From Wolfiporia cocos (Eukaryota > Basidiomycota > Agaricomycetes > Polyporales > Phaeolaceae), in NCBI GenBank assembly GCA_029448655.1, contig JACCLO010000003.1, forward strand, positions 2,852,001 to 2,916,000: a stretch of DNA of 64,000 nucleotides, written 5' to 3'. This document shows, one piece after another, positions 1-12,285 of this stretch (the first letter of the stretch is position 1; each line of letters begins with the position of its first letter). The notes beneath the pieces were generated by a model. That model did no database searches. It had not been told where the DNA came from and saw nothing but the letters and a program-made list of their open reading frames with translations. Both the position numbers and the translations under genes were made by a program.

Positions 1-1183
1 GGCAGGGATATCCGCGAGTCTCTCGAAAGCGCAAACGAGCGACCATTTCCGTTGACCAGAGGGCTAAGTGTAGATGCAGACGATTGCTTCTCGAGCTCGA
101 AGTGTGGCTGAGGTGGCAGTGGTGGCATGTGCGGCTGCCGCGTCGGGGACGGGCTGCGTGGATGAGCCGCTTGCGCGGGCGTCGCAGGGGTGAGTACCAC
201 TTGCGCGGCGGGCGCCGCCTCTAGTGACGGTCTGAATTGCGGATGCCACTGACCTAACACAGGGTCGGCAACATCTACAGCGCTGCTAGCGATCGCGTGT
301 GGCGAGAGGGCGGGCGCGGAGTCGAGTGATGGTCGCGAGTGTGTGGAGAACGAATCTTGCGTAGGGCTGAGTGGAAGTGCTGGCGGGCGGCGCCCTTCTG
401 GTGTCGCGTCGCGCGGATGGGGAGAATGGTTCGCCGAGACGGAGGATGATGCGGGTTGGGAGGATTGAGGTGAGGACACAGAAGAGGACGTATGAGAATT
501 GGATGGTGGTATGTCCAGGCTGGTTTGCGAGCCATACTCCTCGCGTAGCGAGGACTGTGTGCGCGAAACGGGCTCATGCGAGTGAGAATGGTGCAGACCA
601 CGAGACGCTGCACACAACGTTAGCTACGAAAGAGTACAAGGGGAGAGTACAAACTGGACTCGTCGGATGCAGTCCGCAACAGATGTTGTCTGGGGTCACT
701 CTCGCTAGTCCGCAAGTGGGAATGCGACGAGGCTGAACGGAGCGCACTTTCCCTGCTCTCGTGTTTCTCTCTCTCCCTGTGAGCTCGCAGCAGCGTGTCT
801 GTGTCCTCACCTAGGCCCTGCAAGCGTTTGCGGTACATGTCGCGCTCCCCTCGCACCCGCTCGAGCTCCTTCATGAGCTGTCCGTACCCGGAGCGCTGCT
901 TCTCAATAAGCTTCCATAACTGGGTGTTCTGTGAGGAGAGTGTATTCCGCTCAGCGACGGCCGCCTCGAGAGCCGCCAGAGCAGGGTTGTTCGTGTTCGC
1001 ATGCGCCGCGAGCAGTCCATCAACGGTGAGTAGCTGCGAGCTCAGGGTCGCCTGAGAGGCAATGGAGGAAGAGGGCGCGGTACGGATTGCTTGAGGCGAC
1101 GAGGAGTTGTCTGGACGGGTACTCTGCCGTTCACGCGAAGACGAGCCGTTCGGCCTGTTGTCGAGTGCTGCGCCCGCCGCCAT
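1..1183 (-). CDS. RhoGAP-family protein, N-terminal part (runs off window start)
   Basis: The start codon is taken at 1183 (MAAGAALDNRP); an in-frame Met four codons upstream is possible. Residues about 70-135 form a coiled coil containing SSQNTQLWKLIEKQRSGY followed by a MKELERVRGERD stretch. This is the pattern I remember at the N-terminus of basidiomycete PH/RhoGAP proteins of the Bem3 type, which inactivate Rho/Cdc42 GTPases at growth sites. A likely intron lies near 563-635. After it the frame continues as a Ser/Pro-rich linker (VSRTQSSLREEYGSQTSLD) to the window edge. The PX, PH and GAP domains expected for the family would lie outside the window, so the GAP assignment rests on the coiled coil alone. 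Exons further left were not resolved. Confidence 0.6.
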
Positions 1184-2094
1184 GAACGACAGCACAGCGC
1201 GAAATGAAGCTCAAACACAGACAGCAGCCGGACGCAATTAGACGCAGTGGCAGTATTCCTATATACCGCATTTATCAGTACTTGATGTTGCACGCTACCG
1301 CACACTTCCGATCTATGTTTCCACGCATGATATATACCTTTGGCCTAGCTTCGTACTCCCCGCAGGTCTGCGTGGTGCTCAGAACATATGCAGGGTTGAG
1401 GAGGTGATGAGCGGTGAGGGGAGCTCGAGAAGAAAACACAGATCCAACTCGCGTGCGCGCGGGCGGCCAGTTACCCCGTCGCCACCTCAACCCCCCGCTA
1501 TCTCCATGGTCTCACCACTAGTCCGCAATGGTTCTTCTTCAGTTCCGCCGAGCATCCCTTCACTAACGGCTCTGGCTGCGCCTTCACTCAAGTTCACGCC
1601 TATTGCTACCGTCTCGAGGATTCAGACGCGGCGTTCCACCGCGGCCCGCGGCCTTATGTCAATCAGACGTTATTTGTAGAGATCAAACAGGTCCCAAGGT
1701 CCACATCAAACTTGTGTGTATGCTTGTGAGCCAACGAGACAGTCTAAGGGCAGTCCGGTAAGTGCTTAACCACACGGATCTGTGTCGGGGTGGCCGGCCA
1801 AGCAATCTGTTAGGACGTCAGCTGGTTGGAATGATGCGATGATTTATTACTCCGGGGTATCTATCCAAGACGCGACCAATACCTGACCTGCCCTCCATCC
1901 ACGAATAGGGTAACGAACGACCATTGAATGGGCTTTCGGGTCGCAACCAGTGAGTCGATACCATACGAGTGGCGTGCTGATCCTCGTCAGAACATCACGT
2001 CGCGACCACTAACGATGCGAGGCACATACCCTGCCAGCTAACTGGAATCCTAGCAACCTCTACTTCTCCCTGCTGCACCCACGCATCCATTATC
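1184..2094. other. Intergenic stretch
   Basis: This is the region 5' of the RhoGAP gene and 3' of the SET gene. It holds one orphan 91-codon plus-strand frame at 1404-1679 that is Ser/Pro/Arg-rich and matches nothing I recognise. I see no splice-consistent gene, RNA gene or repeat here. Confidence 0.4.
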
Positions 2095-3674
2095 CTAATG
2101 ATTATACATCTTCATCACCTTTGCAGCCAATCTCACGAGCTCTGCGTTGGCTTCCTCTTCAATTTCCATATCCTTTCTACACCGGCTACACCGGCACTCG
2201 AAGAACCACCCCTCCCGCAACTCCTTCTGGCGCTCCCGCACACTCATTTCTTCCGCGTGCCCGTAGCTGATACAGAGCTCCTCACCCGCGCGTATCGCTT
2301 CCGTGGTGACAAACCGCAGCGCGCGCCCTCGTCGCACTTTCTTTACATTCGGTGAACAATCTGGTTATGGCAGGTGCAGTCAGCAACAACGTCCGCTCCC
2401 ATATGCACTGCGGCCGCCGCGCGCATTTGGCGCGGGTACTCACGGTGGTTAAAGAACGACGGCCTGGGGTATACTGCGAACCCAAGGCACTCGCTCTCCT
2501 CGGTTAGCGGCACCTCCCAGATCCCGAACGAGTTGCCTGGGTCGACACTGAGCGCGGTGCGCACGTTCTCGATTGTTACCACGCTGCCGAGGTCCCGAAC
2601 TCCGTCGTCTGCGTTTTCCCGTATCTGTGATGTTCTCTCCTGGTGCTGCTCTTCTACGCCGCCTCCCCGAGTATCCCGGGCCTCCCTAACCGTGTTGGAT
2701 GCTCTGGTCGATCTCTGGGAAGCCGCATGGTTCTTGCTGAATCTTCCCTTCAACACCTGGTAGATTCTGATTTGATTTTCTAGCAGCTCGGGGTATGTCC
2801 TTATATGCTGAAGCTCATTTGACTGCAGCGAAGCGAACGCGGCCCAATCGGCCCCGCCATATTGCACTGTATTCCCCTTTCTGTTCTGCGCCGAATCCCC
2901 TGTATAGGCTACTTCTGATATGGAGTCCGATTGATCTTGAGTCCTTGTCCGGGTTTGTGTCTCTACGGATCGCTCTCGGCGGAGATGGGCAAGCGCAGTG
3001 ACAACGTATCTGGCCATGTCTGCTTCGAAATTATCCAGCTGCAACCCTGCCCACTTTCTCACCTCCTTGGGTGACCTCTCCTTCCTCCGTACTTCGTCCC
3101 ACGCCCGCTCGATTACCTCTGGCGTCATAGTCTGGTCTGCGGCAGCCATCTGTGTCTCTTTCACCTTTCCCTCCACCTTCTTACATCTAGCACTCTCGAG
3201 AGCACGCAAGAGCTCCAATGTCTCGGCGCCCTCCCTATCCAGCCAACTAGTCTGACAGTGCGCGTCACAGAACCATAGTCCCGCCCCACTGCTGGGTTTT
3301 TGTTTACTCTGGTCACTGGAAACAACCCCCTCGTCATCTCGCCTTGTCAAAAAGGCGCGCCTTCCTCCGTCATACTTCCAGCACTCTGCACAGACCTCAT
3401 TCCGGAATTGTTTCCAGATTGTGCACGCGTAGGGAGTCGACGCCTCAAGTACCGCGCACTCGGCTGATAGATCGCGGGTGGCATGGTATGCGCGTCCTGC
3501 GTGCGCGTGCACTTCGACTCGCAGCGGATAATCGGGATCTGGAAGTGTGGTCGTGGCGGCGCCAGCTTCATTCGGAGCGGTGCACATTGTGGTTGACGTC
3601 GATGACAGAGCAGCGCGAAAAAGTGAGACGCGATCAGGGATCAGGGGCGCGATCACGTGAGCGGTCAATGTCAC
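2095..3674 (-). CDS. SET-domain protein with MYND-like zinc finger (SMYD/SET6 type)
   Basis: Two exons (3674-2444 and 2360-2095) give 498 aa from the first Met; starting at MCTAPNEAG (3587) gives 469 aa. The splice is firm. Exon 1 ends in PSFFNH and exon 2 begins HCSPNVKKVRRGRALRF, which rebuilds the SET signature with the invariant NH and Cys. GEELCISYGH (the catalytic-Tyr block) follows, then a post-SET-like FECRCSRC cysteine cluster. Near residues 95-155 Cys pairs (CAEC, then WFCDAHC) form a MYND-like finger split by an insert, as in SMYD proteins. The family methylates lysines in histones or other proteins; the substrate cannot be told here. The middle (about 200-370) is low-complexity and poorly conserved. 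The gene is divergent from the YEA4-like gene. Confidence 0.85.
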
Positions 3675-4324
3675 AAGTAGACGCCCGTTATAAGGAGGCT
3701 GGTATTTCCGACTGTTTATTTGCAGGTGATGATGTGATTAGAGGATGCACCAGTCTATGTCTTGTACTATCCATGATTTTATTCCTGTGTACTTGATGTA
3801 CAAGCATTCTCATCTGTGTAGGTGTGCATGACGTCACGACGATGCGAGAATATCATGCATCTTTGCATTTCACCTACAGCTGCAAGTCCAGTGGCATATG
3901 ATTTGATTGCAGAAACCGCAGTTGTCTTATCATCCCAGTTGAGTGATGTTTCCATGGTGAGTTGAGACTCAGGGAAAGTTGATGGCGGAGAAGTGACGCC
4001 TTAGCGGGAGCGCGCAACAGGCACGCCCGTTATGAGCCGCCGCGGATGCGCAGTCTCAAAGTTGCAGGTTGACTGCGCCCGCTGTCTGTATCTCTCCTCA
4101 TAAACGCCGCATAGGTTATCCAGGACTCGTATGCCTCTTCAGTGACACCTAGAACATACTCTGCCTCAGCAATGTCCAGCGGAAAGCCAGAGCACAGCCG
4201 GGGCCAGAATACCGACCCTGCGAGCCCTACCTTGCCATCTATTAATGCACCAAGAAGCGGGCAACATGCTGACAGACGCACTTCAAAGGCTGTCGCTGGT
4301 TCTTTGGTGGACTTCACTTTTATC
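3675..4324. promoter_or_regulatory. Shared upstream region of the SET gene and the YEA4-like gene
   Basis: This is the gap between two divergently transcribed genes and must carry both promoters. An open frame continues upstream of the YEA4-like start back to 4142, so the true 5' end of that coding sequence could lie inside this stretch. I see no convincing TATA box or repeat. Confidence 0.4.
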
Positions 4325-5924
4325 ATGAGTCTGTTATTCGGAGGGTGTTGCGCGTACGCAGACTTCGACTATCCGATTTCATTTGGGTGACTGACACGCC
4401 CCGCACAGAAATGTGTGGTCGTTCGAGCACTTGATGAAGTCAGACCCGCAGATGGGTATGCTACCACAGCTTTGAACCTAACTAGCACACTGATATTTGC
4501 GTTAGGCACCACACTGACGTTCTCGCAGATGAGCTTCATCACCCTTATTTCACTGCCCTCGTTCCTTTCCTGGGACTCTCACTCCTTTCTGCCGCGCTTG
4601 CAGAGGAGGCACGTTCCTATCCGCCGCTGGCTCTGGCAGGTCCTAGTGCTGACCGTCAGCTCATTGCTGAACAACTGGGCATTTGCGTTCCATGTCCCTC
4701 TCACAGTGCAGATTGTCTTCCGTTCAGCAGGTATGTTCTACCCCTAGTCAGCGTGACCTCGCTTGCTTTCTGTCAACTGTGATCCTCCGGCGGCTTGATG
4801 CTGGTCTGGCTGGGTATCTGGTGCTCTCAATGAAAGGGAGCTGCGGCACGACATGCTGCTTCACGTCAGATACTGCTGTGTTACGCTGGAGATGATGTTC
4901 TGGCCCCCGAAACTGAGAGGATGTGTGTCGCATCAATTTCTCACCACACTACTACAGGTCTGGCGGTTTCGATGATGCTTGGATATGTTTACTTGAAGCG
5001 GAAGTACTCATATCCCCAAATCGTGAGCCCACCTCTTCTCCTGACTTCCAAGGAAGTGCCAACATTGCCATAGACCGCAGTCACCGTCGTTTCCCTCGGC
5101 GTCATCCTTGCCACCCTCTCCCGCCCTGCATCCTCTAGCTCATCGTCTGCAAGCACGGTGGACCTCAGTACATACACCATCGGCGTGCTGATGATGACCG
5201 TCTCGCTGCTCCTCAGCGGCATCCTCGGGATGCTCCAGGAGCTCACGTACACCACGTACGGACCATATTGGAAGGAGGGCGTCTTCTACACGGTTTGCGG
5301 TTCATTGGCATATATGCTCGCCCGTATTGACAGCACTTCTGGTTCAGCATCTTCTGTCATTACCGGTATTTGTATTCCTCATACCCGATGTGAAGCACGG
5401 CTTTCAAAGCCTGTCATCGCAATCTGCCCTGTCGAAGGCAGCAGCACCATTAATTTCTGGCGTCCCGCCATGGCTGGCATCCCTCGCGCCCTACTTGATG
5501 CTCGCTGCCAACCTCGTTACGCAGCTCATCTGCGTCTCTGCCGTCAACCAGCTGACATCGGTGCGTCTTCCCCGCGCCATATCCCTACTAACGCCTACAA
5601 TAATCATACGATATGACACAGCGCGTCTCCTCCGTCTCAACCAACCTGGTACTGACCGCGCGCAAGGCCCTGAGCCTCTGCCTGAGTGTATGGTGGTTCG
5701 GGAACGGGTGGAATGCGCAGCTCGGTCTTGGCGCGAGCATGGTCTTCGCAGGCTCCCTTCTGTACACGTTGGTCGGCTCCGGCTCCCCTCCACGCACCAG
5801 CAGCACTGAGACAACGCGCCTAGATGGTTCTTCTCGGAAAGGCCGAAAGAGCAGCAACACGGCCAAAGCGCGGACGAAGGCCCGCGGGAAGAAGGCTGCG
5901 AGCTCGAAAAGCAAGGCCGAGTAG
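4325..5924 (+). CDS. YEA4: UDP-N-acetylglucosamine transporter, YEA4/SLC35B4 type
   Basis: Seven exons (4325-4353, 4409-4455, 4506-4730, 4958-5022, 5074-5292, 5348-5560, 5622-5924) give 366 aa. The reading SLLFGGCCANVWSFEHLMKS then GTTLTFSQM matches the first helix and loop of YEA4. Later blocks include LNNWAFAFHVPLTVQIVFRS, MMLGYVYLKRKYSYPQI, LQELTYTTYGPYWKEGVFYT and NQLTSRVSSVSTNLVLTARK, each typical of UAA-family nucleotide-sugar transporters. About ten membrane segments are expected. A Lys/Ala/Ser-rich tail (about residues 320-366, KKAASSKSKAE) looks like an ER-retrieval type terminus. The family carries UDP-GlcNAc into the ER/Golgi for chitin and glycan synthesis. The start is uncertain: an in-frame Met at 4142 would add about 60 residues without family resemblance. 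Confidence 0.9.
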
Positions 5925-6663
5925 CGCACGAGCCGACCGACGTGCTCGATGACTCAATATGCACGCGAGTGTGAGAATGTGGCACATGCCAATTCATCCG
6001 TGCTGGCATCCGCCAGCCGCGAGCAGCCATGTCCGGAATGGAACCACGCACTGATGGGCACACCGCAAGAGTGGATAGTGTCTGCAAAAGGGTTCCATAA
6101 TGATTCCACCTAAGATCCAGACGGGCAATTAACTAGTAGAGAGCGCTATATGTGTGTAACATAAATGGGCGGAGAACTACCTGGAACGGACGGGAAAGCG
6201 AAAGCGACGCAGGAGCGGTTGTAACTATGACACAGTCCCAAACCGACTGAATCAAAAGCAGTAAGGGGACGCCGCAGGGAGAAAGGGGAGGGTAACCGGG
6301 TATGCCTCCTGCGACGTGTATAGGCGCGGCGCAGTTGACGAAGGCAATAAGCTGTGAGCAAACCGCGGGTACGGTGGGGGTTGGAGGGGCTATGGAGACA
6401 ACAATAAGGCGGATATGTTGGCGTGAGGAACGTGAGGGGCATAACAGTGACATCGTGGGCGTAAGATGCGTGTCCCAGACGAGACGTAAGATGCAGGGAT
6501 ATATGTTCGTCAATATCAATGGAGAGACCTGGAGGCCGGAACCGATGCAAGATGTATGGCGCCAGTGAGCAGCAACGCCTTAAGAGCATGGCCGTTACTA
6601 CCGTGGTGGGGCAACGCATTAACAGGCCCGCTAGGGTTCACCGGGGCGGGGCCTGTACACGCG
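5925..6663. other. Convergent intergenic stretch
   Basis: This lies between the ends of the YEA4-like and STK32-like genes. Open frames on both strands (for example minus 6146-6619) have no family resemblance and no supporting splice pattern. I see nothing else in it. Confidence 0.4.
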
Positions 6664-8521
6664 TCAGACGTCCTTTTCTGAAATGTGATTTGCGTGCTGG
6701 CTCATGTTTACGACCGTCGTGGGTGTGATCAGTGTTGTCGGCGCATCGCTCTCGAATGACTTCTGCACCTTCTTGAGAGCATACTCTTCTGGCATATCCG
6801 TCCCGATGGACATGGGCGTCCCTGGACGAGAAGCAGGGTTTGTCGATGTCGATGCAGTTACTGTGGAGATAATTTGCTGATTCTGCGGGTAGTATGACCG
6901 CCGCTGCATCTTCTTGAAGTCATACGAGGTGAACCTGCAGCAAACATGCCGGAATGAGGTTAAAAGCCCGCCTATGCAAGTGCAGTTACGTACTGTTCCT
7001 CCATCTGACGCATCTCCTGGCTGAGATTGTTTATGTCCTGCACCTTCCGCTGGCGTGCCTTCAGTGGGTTGTCTTCCAACAGCAACTCCTCCAACTCGTG
7101 TGACGCATCAAAGTTCGCTTTCTTGGACTGATGGACCGGTTGCGGAGGTCAATATCAACAACTGACGCTGATTGAGCTAGCAAGGCACATACGTCAGGAA
7201 CGAACGGTGGCGTCTGCTTCTTGTCCTCCAAGGTCTCCCAGTCGATGCACTCGAACCACGGATGCATTCGCAGCTCCTCCATGCCCTCATTCGTCTTCCA
7301 ACCCAAACGTTTCGTAGGGTCCCGTTCCAGGAACTGTCAAGGCCGAAACGATGTCAGAGTAGTGTTGACATCAATATCAATGCCGTCACTGGGCTGATGG
7401 CCAAGAATAGGCGGGGGTCAATCATAGCTAGGCGCCCACTCTAGACCACACCGTGAATAGCAACGAATGGACACGCACGAGCTTCAGGGCCTGCATGCCC
7501 GCCTTACTGCAGCGGCTCTCAGCGTCTTCGGGGAAGCGCAGGGGGTCCTTCACGATGCTATGCGTGAGGTCGCCGTTCGTCTTGCCTCGGAAGGGTCGGC
7601 GACCAAAGATCAGCTCGTATGCGCATACCCCAAGGGACCACCAGTCGATGGTGTAGGTGTAGCCACGTTTGGCGAGGATCTCTGGCGCCATGTACGCCAT
7701 GGAGCCCGCCACGCCGGAGAGTGGCTTCCGCTCGGAATAGTGTACAGCAATGTTGAAATCGGTCAAGTGGGCATGACCCTCTTCGTCCAAGAGGATGTTA
7801 TCTGGCTTGATATCTCTATGTGGGGGTACACTCTGCTGTAAGCGAGGCACATGCCATGGGAAAATGGGTGAGAACCGACCGGTGGATGATTCGATGGTCG
7901 TGAAGATAGGCCAGACCGGATGAGAGCTCAGCGACATAAAATCGCACTGTCTCCTCTGATAGGGATCCTAGTCTTTCGAGGTGGACTATATAGGGGTATG
8001 AAGCTAAGACAAGTGAAACGACCTTGGGAGACGTACACCTCAGGTCCCCACCCAGCATAAGATCCAGCACAAAGAAGCAATTCTCGTCGTCCTGGAAAGC
8101 ATATCGCAAATTCACAACAAAAGGATGGTCGATCTGCAACTCCACGGTCAGCGAGAATCAGGGCAAAGCTGGCATATTGCCGCACTTCCTCAAGCAACCG
8201 CCGCTCCTGTACAATGTTCGCTACTGCCTTCATCTTGACACATTTCGCCTTGTTGATGTACTTGAGAGCGTACAGCTCCCGCGTCTGCTTATGCTGCACC
8301 ACGCGGACCTAGGACAGCTCTGGTATGAGCGCGCTAGTTCACGTCTTGCGAGATCGACCGACCTTGCCGAACGCTCCTTTGCCTACGCATCGCAGGAGCA
8401 CAAAGTGGAAGAGGTTGACATCTCCATCAAAATCGATGGGCTTGTGACGAGCTCAGCTTCCGTGACCAGGCTGAGAGGCGGAGATGTTACGGACCTGCGG
8501 CCGACAGCAGAGGGCACCCAT
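6664..8521 (-). CDS. Ser/Thr protein kinase, STK32/YANK family
   Basis: The gene is multi-exon. It starts MGALCCRPQ (8521), a myristoylation-type N-terminus, then [16 protein letters not shown], the glycine loop GKGAFGKV and the catalytic Lys in [10 protein letters not shown]. Next come [20 protein letters not shown] and LMLGGDLR, then the catalytic loop HRDIKPDN, rebuilt across an intron with acceptor near 7823. The metal-binding motif is DFN rather than DFG ([11 protein letters not shown]), which is normal for YANK kinases. MAYMAPE and [19 protein letters not shown] follow. The C-terminal extension ([19 protein letters not shown]) also matches STK32. Fungal substrates are unknown to me. The gene is divergent from guanylate kinase across 377 bp. 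Confidence 0.9.
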
Positions 8522-8898
8522 GATTGTCGTATTGCTCGGGCGGCAGGAGGGGGAGGAGGGGAGGTAAGCAAGGAAAGTAAGTAAAGGAGGGGAGGGGCTA
8601 GGAGGTCGGGGCCAGAACTGGAGTGATGGCTATAGCCCAGGGGGGTGGAAAGTCAAGTCGTTGTGAGAGCGGAGAACAGCGATCAACCCGCCCGCTGTTG
8701 TGGAAGCCCCGATAACCACCTTTCTATTCCGTTGATTGCCACGACAACGGGCTATTTTGGACTTATCGCCGCTAATTTTGCGCACAATATCCCCACGTCT
8801 CACCTAATTTGCCACTACTGCCGACCCGAGGACATCTGTTCGCAGCCGGCTAATTTCAGTCCTTGTGCTTGAAACATATCTCCTCCTGCGACTACACC
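8522..8898. promoter_or_regulatory. Divergent promoter region between kinase and GUK1
   Basis: These 377 bp between two opposing start codons must serve both genes. A purine-rich run (GGAGG repeats, about 8548-8600) lies close to the kinase start. No firm TATA box is visible. Confidence 0.4.
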
Positions 8899-9635
8899 AT
8901 GTCTCCCGTCGTTGAGCTGCTGCGCCCCTTGGTCATCTCCGGCCCCTCTGGTGTCGGCAAGAGCACGCTCCTGCAACGCCTGTTTGCTGACTACCCCGAC
9001 AAGTTTGGGTTCAGCGTCTCGCGTAAGTCACCACAGCTTCCGATGACAGCGGCGCTGGCCTCACTGAGTCGCACACATCTCAGACACGACGCGGGCACCG
9101 CGTCCAGGGGAAGAGGATGGCAAGCAGTACTACTTCGTCACACGCGACAGATTCACGGAGCTTCTCGCGGGGGGCGCGTTCATCGAGCACGCCGAATTCT
9201 CAGGCAACTTCTACGGGACGAGCTTCATGACTGTGCGCGAGGTCTCGCAATCCGGGAGACGGTGTATACTCGATATCGAAGCGCAGGTGTGTATCGCATA
9301 CCGCCATAGCCTCCTCTGTGACCGGACGCAAGACGTCCGTCATGCTCTAGGGCGTCCGCCAAATAAAAAGCACCAACCTGAACCCCGTGTATCTATTCAT
9401 ATCGCCGCCATCTTTGACGGCCCTGCGAAGCCGCTTGCGGGCGCGCGGCACCGAGTCGGAAGCGTCTGTGGCGAAGCGCCTTGCCACAGCGCTCAAAGAG
9501 ATCGAGTATGCGAAGGAAGGTGCGCACGAGTATGTGATCGTGAACGACGACCTGGATAGGACGTATGACCTGTTCCGGCGCGTGGCACTGGGAGAGGAGA
9601 TTGTCAGCGACAGTTTGCCGCCACTAGATGACTAG
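8899..9635 (+). CDS. GUK1: Guanylate kinase
   Basis: Three exons (8899-9022, 9084-9286, 9351-9635) give 203 aa, the usual length. The P-loop is [10 protein letters not shown] near residue 20. The GMP-binding block reads [20 protein letters not shown] across intron 1, then [17 protein letters not shown]. Exon 3 opens [17 protein letters not shown], preceded by [10 protein letters not shown], and ends with the lid and C-terminal helices ([16 protein letters not shown]). The enzyme phosphorylates GMP/dGMP to GDP/dGDP with ATP, so it supplies nucleotides and GDP-mannose precursors. All key residues are present and the gene looks intact. Confidence 0.95.
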
Positions 9636-9826
9636 CGACTAGCTGCAGGAGCCCAAGAATGACCAGTTATTATTTGTGGTCAGGTAACTGTTAGAATACA
9701 TAAATATCTGTTACACTAAGGGATCTGCAACAGCTCAGAAAACACCAGTGATGTGTGATGCGATCACTAACCTATTCTATATTATTACTGCAAATCTCTA
9801 TTGTAGTTGCCGAGGTGAAGGTGGGC

Positions 9827-10685
9827 TCAGACCCTGAATCTCAGATATGCCATCAGCAACGCAGAGCATCCGGTCACTAACAGAAATTATCAGAAGTTGC
9901 ATACGACAACAATACATTTCGCCTTACCGAAGCCGACAAGATATTGCAGCGTCGTAGCCTGTGATTGTTCAGCCAACACACGCGGTGGCACAATATCAAA
10001 CCGACCTTGGATGCTTGAATTGACGTCCTGAGAGCAGCAATCTCCTGCTCTATCCGTGTGTCAACCTCCTTAATCTTCAGCTCCTGCTTGCTGCTCTCCT
10101 CGCGCATACGGCCCTTCTCGAGGTTGAGGTCGAGACGGACACCAGCCTGTGTGCGCGTGATCTCCTCGCGCAGCCGCTGCTTCAGCTTCTCAATGTCTGT
10201 CACGAGGCGATCGTTCTCCGCCTTCAGCATCGCAAGCTCGTTCTTCTCCGTTAGCTGCAACTCGGACTTGAGCTGCGCAAAGTCGACCTGCTGCGTATAA
10301 TGGTGCTGTTCCCCATTGCGGGCGATCAGTTGATGTGCAACGGAGTGATATCAACTGATCGCGTGCTGCGCACCTTATCCTGATCGGCCTTGGTGACCAT
10401 GTTGCTCGTCATGTTCCGTATGCTCTCGTCGATCACCTCGGCCATGGCAGTCATGATGCCCTCAGCCTGCGCGCGGTTCAGCCCCTCGCGCTCCAGACGC
10501 TGCACAAAGTGGTGGGTATCGAAATGGAAGTCCGAGCGACAGGGCGTTGCTTGAAAGTTACGATGGGGTATACGCTTCAATACATGGGACGCGGGATAGG
10601 ATTGCGGTGATGCATGCCGGATCAGCGTGTTCGGGAGTGAGTGCGCAGTGAACCACTTCGCGGCGGAGGCAAGAGATCTCGACAT
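9827..10685 (-). CDS. CCDC90/DUF1640 mitochondrial coiled-coil protein (MCUR1-like)
   Basis: Four exons (10685-10374, 10290-10006, 9958-9928, 9876-9827) give 225 aa. The N-terminus, MSRSLASAAKWFTAHSLPNT, is basic and Ser-rich like a mitochondrial presequence. The DUF1640 core reads FDTHHFVQRLEREGLNRAQA then GIMTAMAEVIDESI. A long coiled coil follows (ELAMLKAENDRLVTDIEKLK, EVDTRIEQEIAALRTSIQ). The end, LQYLVGFVTGCSALLMAYLR, is the typical single membrane helix; it is rebuilt by a 31-nt exon and a last 50-nt exon. The family sits in the inner mitochondrial membrane. The animal member has been linked to the calcium uniporter, but the fungal role is unsettled. The gene is divergent from MAK16 over 279 bp. 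Confidence 0.88.
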
Positions 10686-10964
10686 GATGATGAGAGGTGG
10701 CCTGGAGATAGTAGCGAGGGAGTGTAGGAAGGAGCGGATAGACGAATTTGAAGTCGGTGAGAGACGAGAGTTATGGCGTGCCACACAAGTCCGATCCAGG
10801 CCACGTGGCTCTGCGCATACATCGTGGGAATAACATACTGTATCCAGAACAGCCAATCAGAGCGCGTAGACTAGATTTTCAGAGCATCTGTCTGCAATTA
10901 CCTTGCACCGGCTTGCTCGTTCCTCTCCCTTTACCCCTCTTTAATCCTCCTCCACCCTTCGGTC

Positions 10965-12285
10965 ATGCAGAGCGACGACGTGATTTGGTCCGTGATCAAC
11001 CAGCAGTTCTGCTCCTACAAAGTCAAGTGGGTCAGGTCTCCGCATTCACGGCTAAGATCCTAAATCCTACATGCGACATCATTACAGGACGACTACGCAG
11101 AACTTCTGTCGAAATGAGTACAACGTCACTGGGTTTTGCAACAGGCAAAGCTGCCCGCTAGCAAATTCGCGGTACGCGACCGTCCGGGAGAAGGAGGGTG
11201 CGTGCTACCGCTCTCGCATTCCGTGCGAGTGACTGACCGGATATACAGGAGTACTGTATTTGTATGTGAAGACGATCGAGCGTGCGCATTCGCCTGCGCA
11301 TATGTGGGAGCGCATAAAACTCTCGAATAACTACACCAAGGCGCTAGAGCAGGTACGCACGTTGCCACACTCAAATCGCCTCGGCTTCACCGTATTGCCT
11401 GCTGTTAGATCGATGCAGAGCTGATACATTGGCCAAACTTCACAATTCACAAATGTAAACAGCGTGTTACAAAGATCACGCAGTATCTCATCAAGATGCG
11501 CCGCATGCGCCTCCGACAAGAGTGCGTTCTCATGTCCCGACTTGCAAACTAACATAATGATCACACTCATCTGCTTTGCAGACCAAAGCTCGTCGGAGTC
11601 AAGAAGAAGCTTGACCGTCGTGAAGCCGTGCGCGAGCGCAAGGCGCTGTCTGCAGCGAAGCTGGAGCGTGCGATCGAGGCGGAGCTGCTTGAGCGTCTCA
11701 AGAGCAAGGCGTACGGCGACGCGCCGCTCAACGTGAACGAGGAGGTCTGGCGTGCAGTCCTCGACCGCGAAAAGGGCAAAGAGAAGGCTGGCGCGGACGC
11801 GGAGCTGGACATGGAGGATGACGAGACGGACGAGGAGTTCGACGAGGACGAGATGGAAGAGGAGGAGGAATGGGGCGAAAGGGAGTTCGTGAGCGATATT
11901 AGTGGGGATGAGGATGATTTGGAAGATGTCATGGTGAGTGGCATATGGCTTGTTGCTGCTTTATGAAGCTCATGAGCGGCGTTGGATACAGTCAGATGAA
12001 GAAGACGGGGAGAGCGGTGAGGAGGACGATGAAGATGAGGAGGACGATGAGGACGATGATGAGTCGCCGCGCAAAACATCTCTTGGCAAGCGAAAAGCAG
12101 CACCAAGAATACAAAAGCCTCCACGAAAGAAGCCCGAGAAGAAGGCACTGCGTAAGTGACCACTTACCCTGCCTCCGTCATTCTTGGTTACTGATTGTTT
12201 TCTAGGTGGACCCAGAGTGGAGGTGGAGTACGAGCACGAGATGGAGACCGTACCACTTACAAAAGAGGCTCTTGCGAGCTGGTAG
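10965..12285 (+). CDS. MAK16: Ribosome biogenesis protein MAK16
   Basis: Seven exons (10965-11026, 11088-11197, 11249-11352, 11409-11521, 11582-11933, 11992-12151, 12206-12285) give 326 aa. The start [20 protein letters not shown] and the block [20 protein letters not shown] then [17 protein letters not shown] are almost diagnostic. [20 protein letters not shown], the block [20 protein letters not shown] and [20 protein letters not shown] follow. The C-terminal third is strongly acidic (Asp/Glu runs around residues 230-285) and then basic. MAK16 is a nucleolar factor of early 60S particles, working with RPF1 in yeast. The short exons and complete frame argue for an active gene. Confidence 0.96.

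Noticed and set aside
1404..1679. A 91-aa plus-strand Ser/Pro-rich protein
   Set aside because: Low-complexity, no homologue recalled, no introns, no second frame; kept only as a note in the intergenic entry.
6146..6619. A 157-aa minus-strand protein between YEA4 and the kinase
   Set aside because: Three overlapping frames of similar length on both strands and no motif; typical of GC-rich noncoding DNA.
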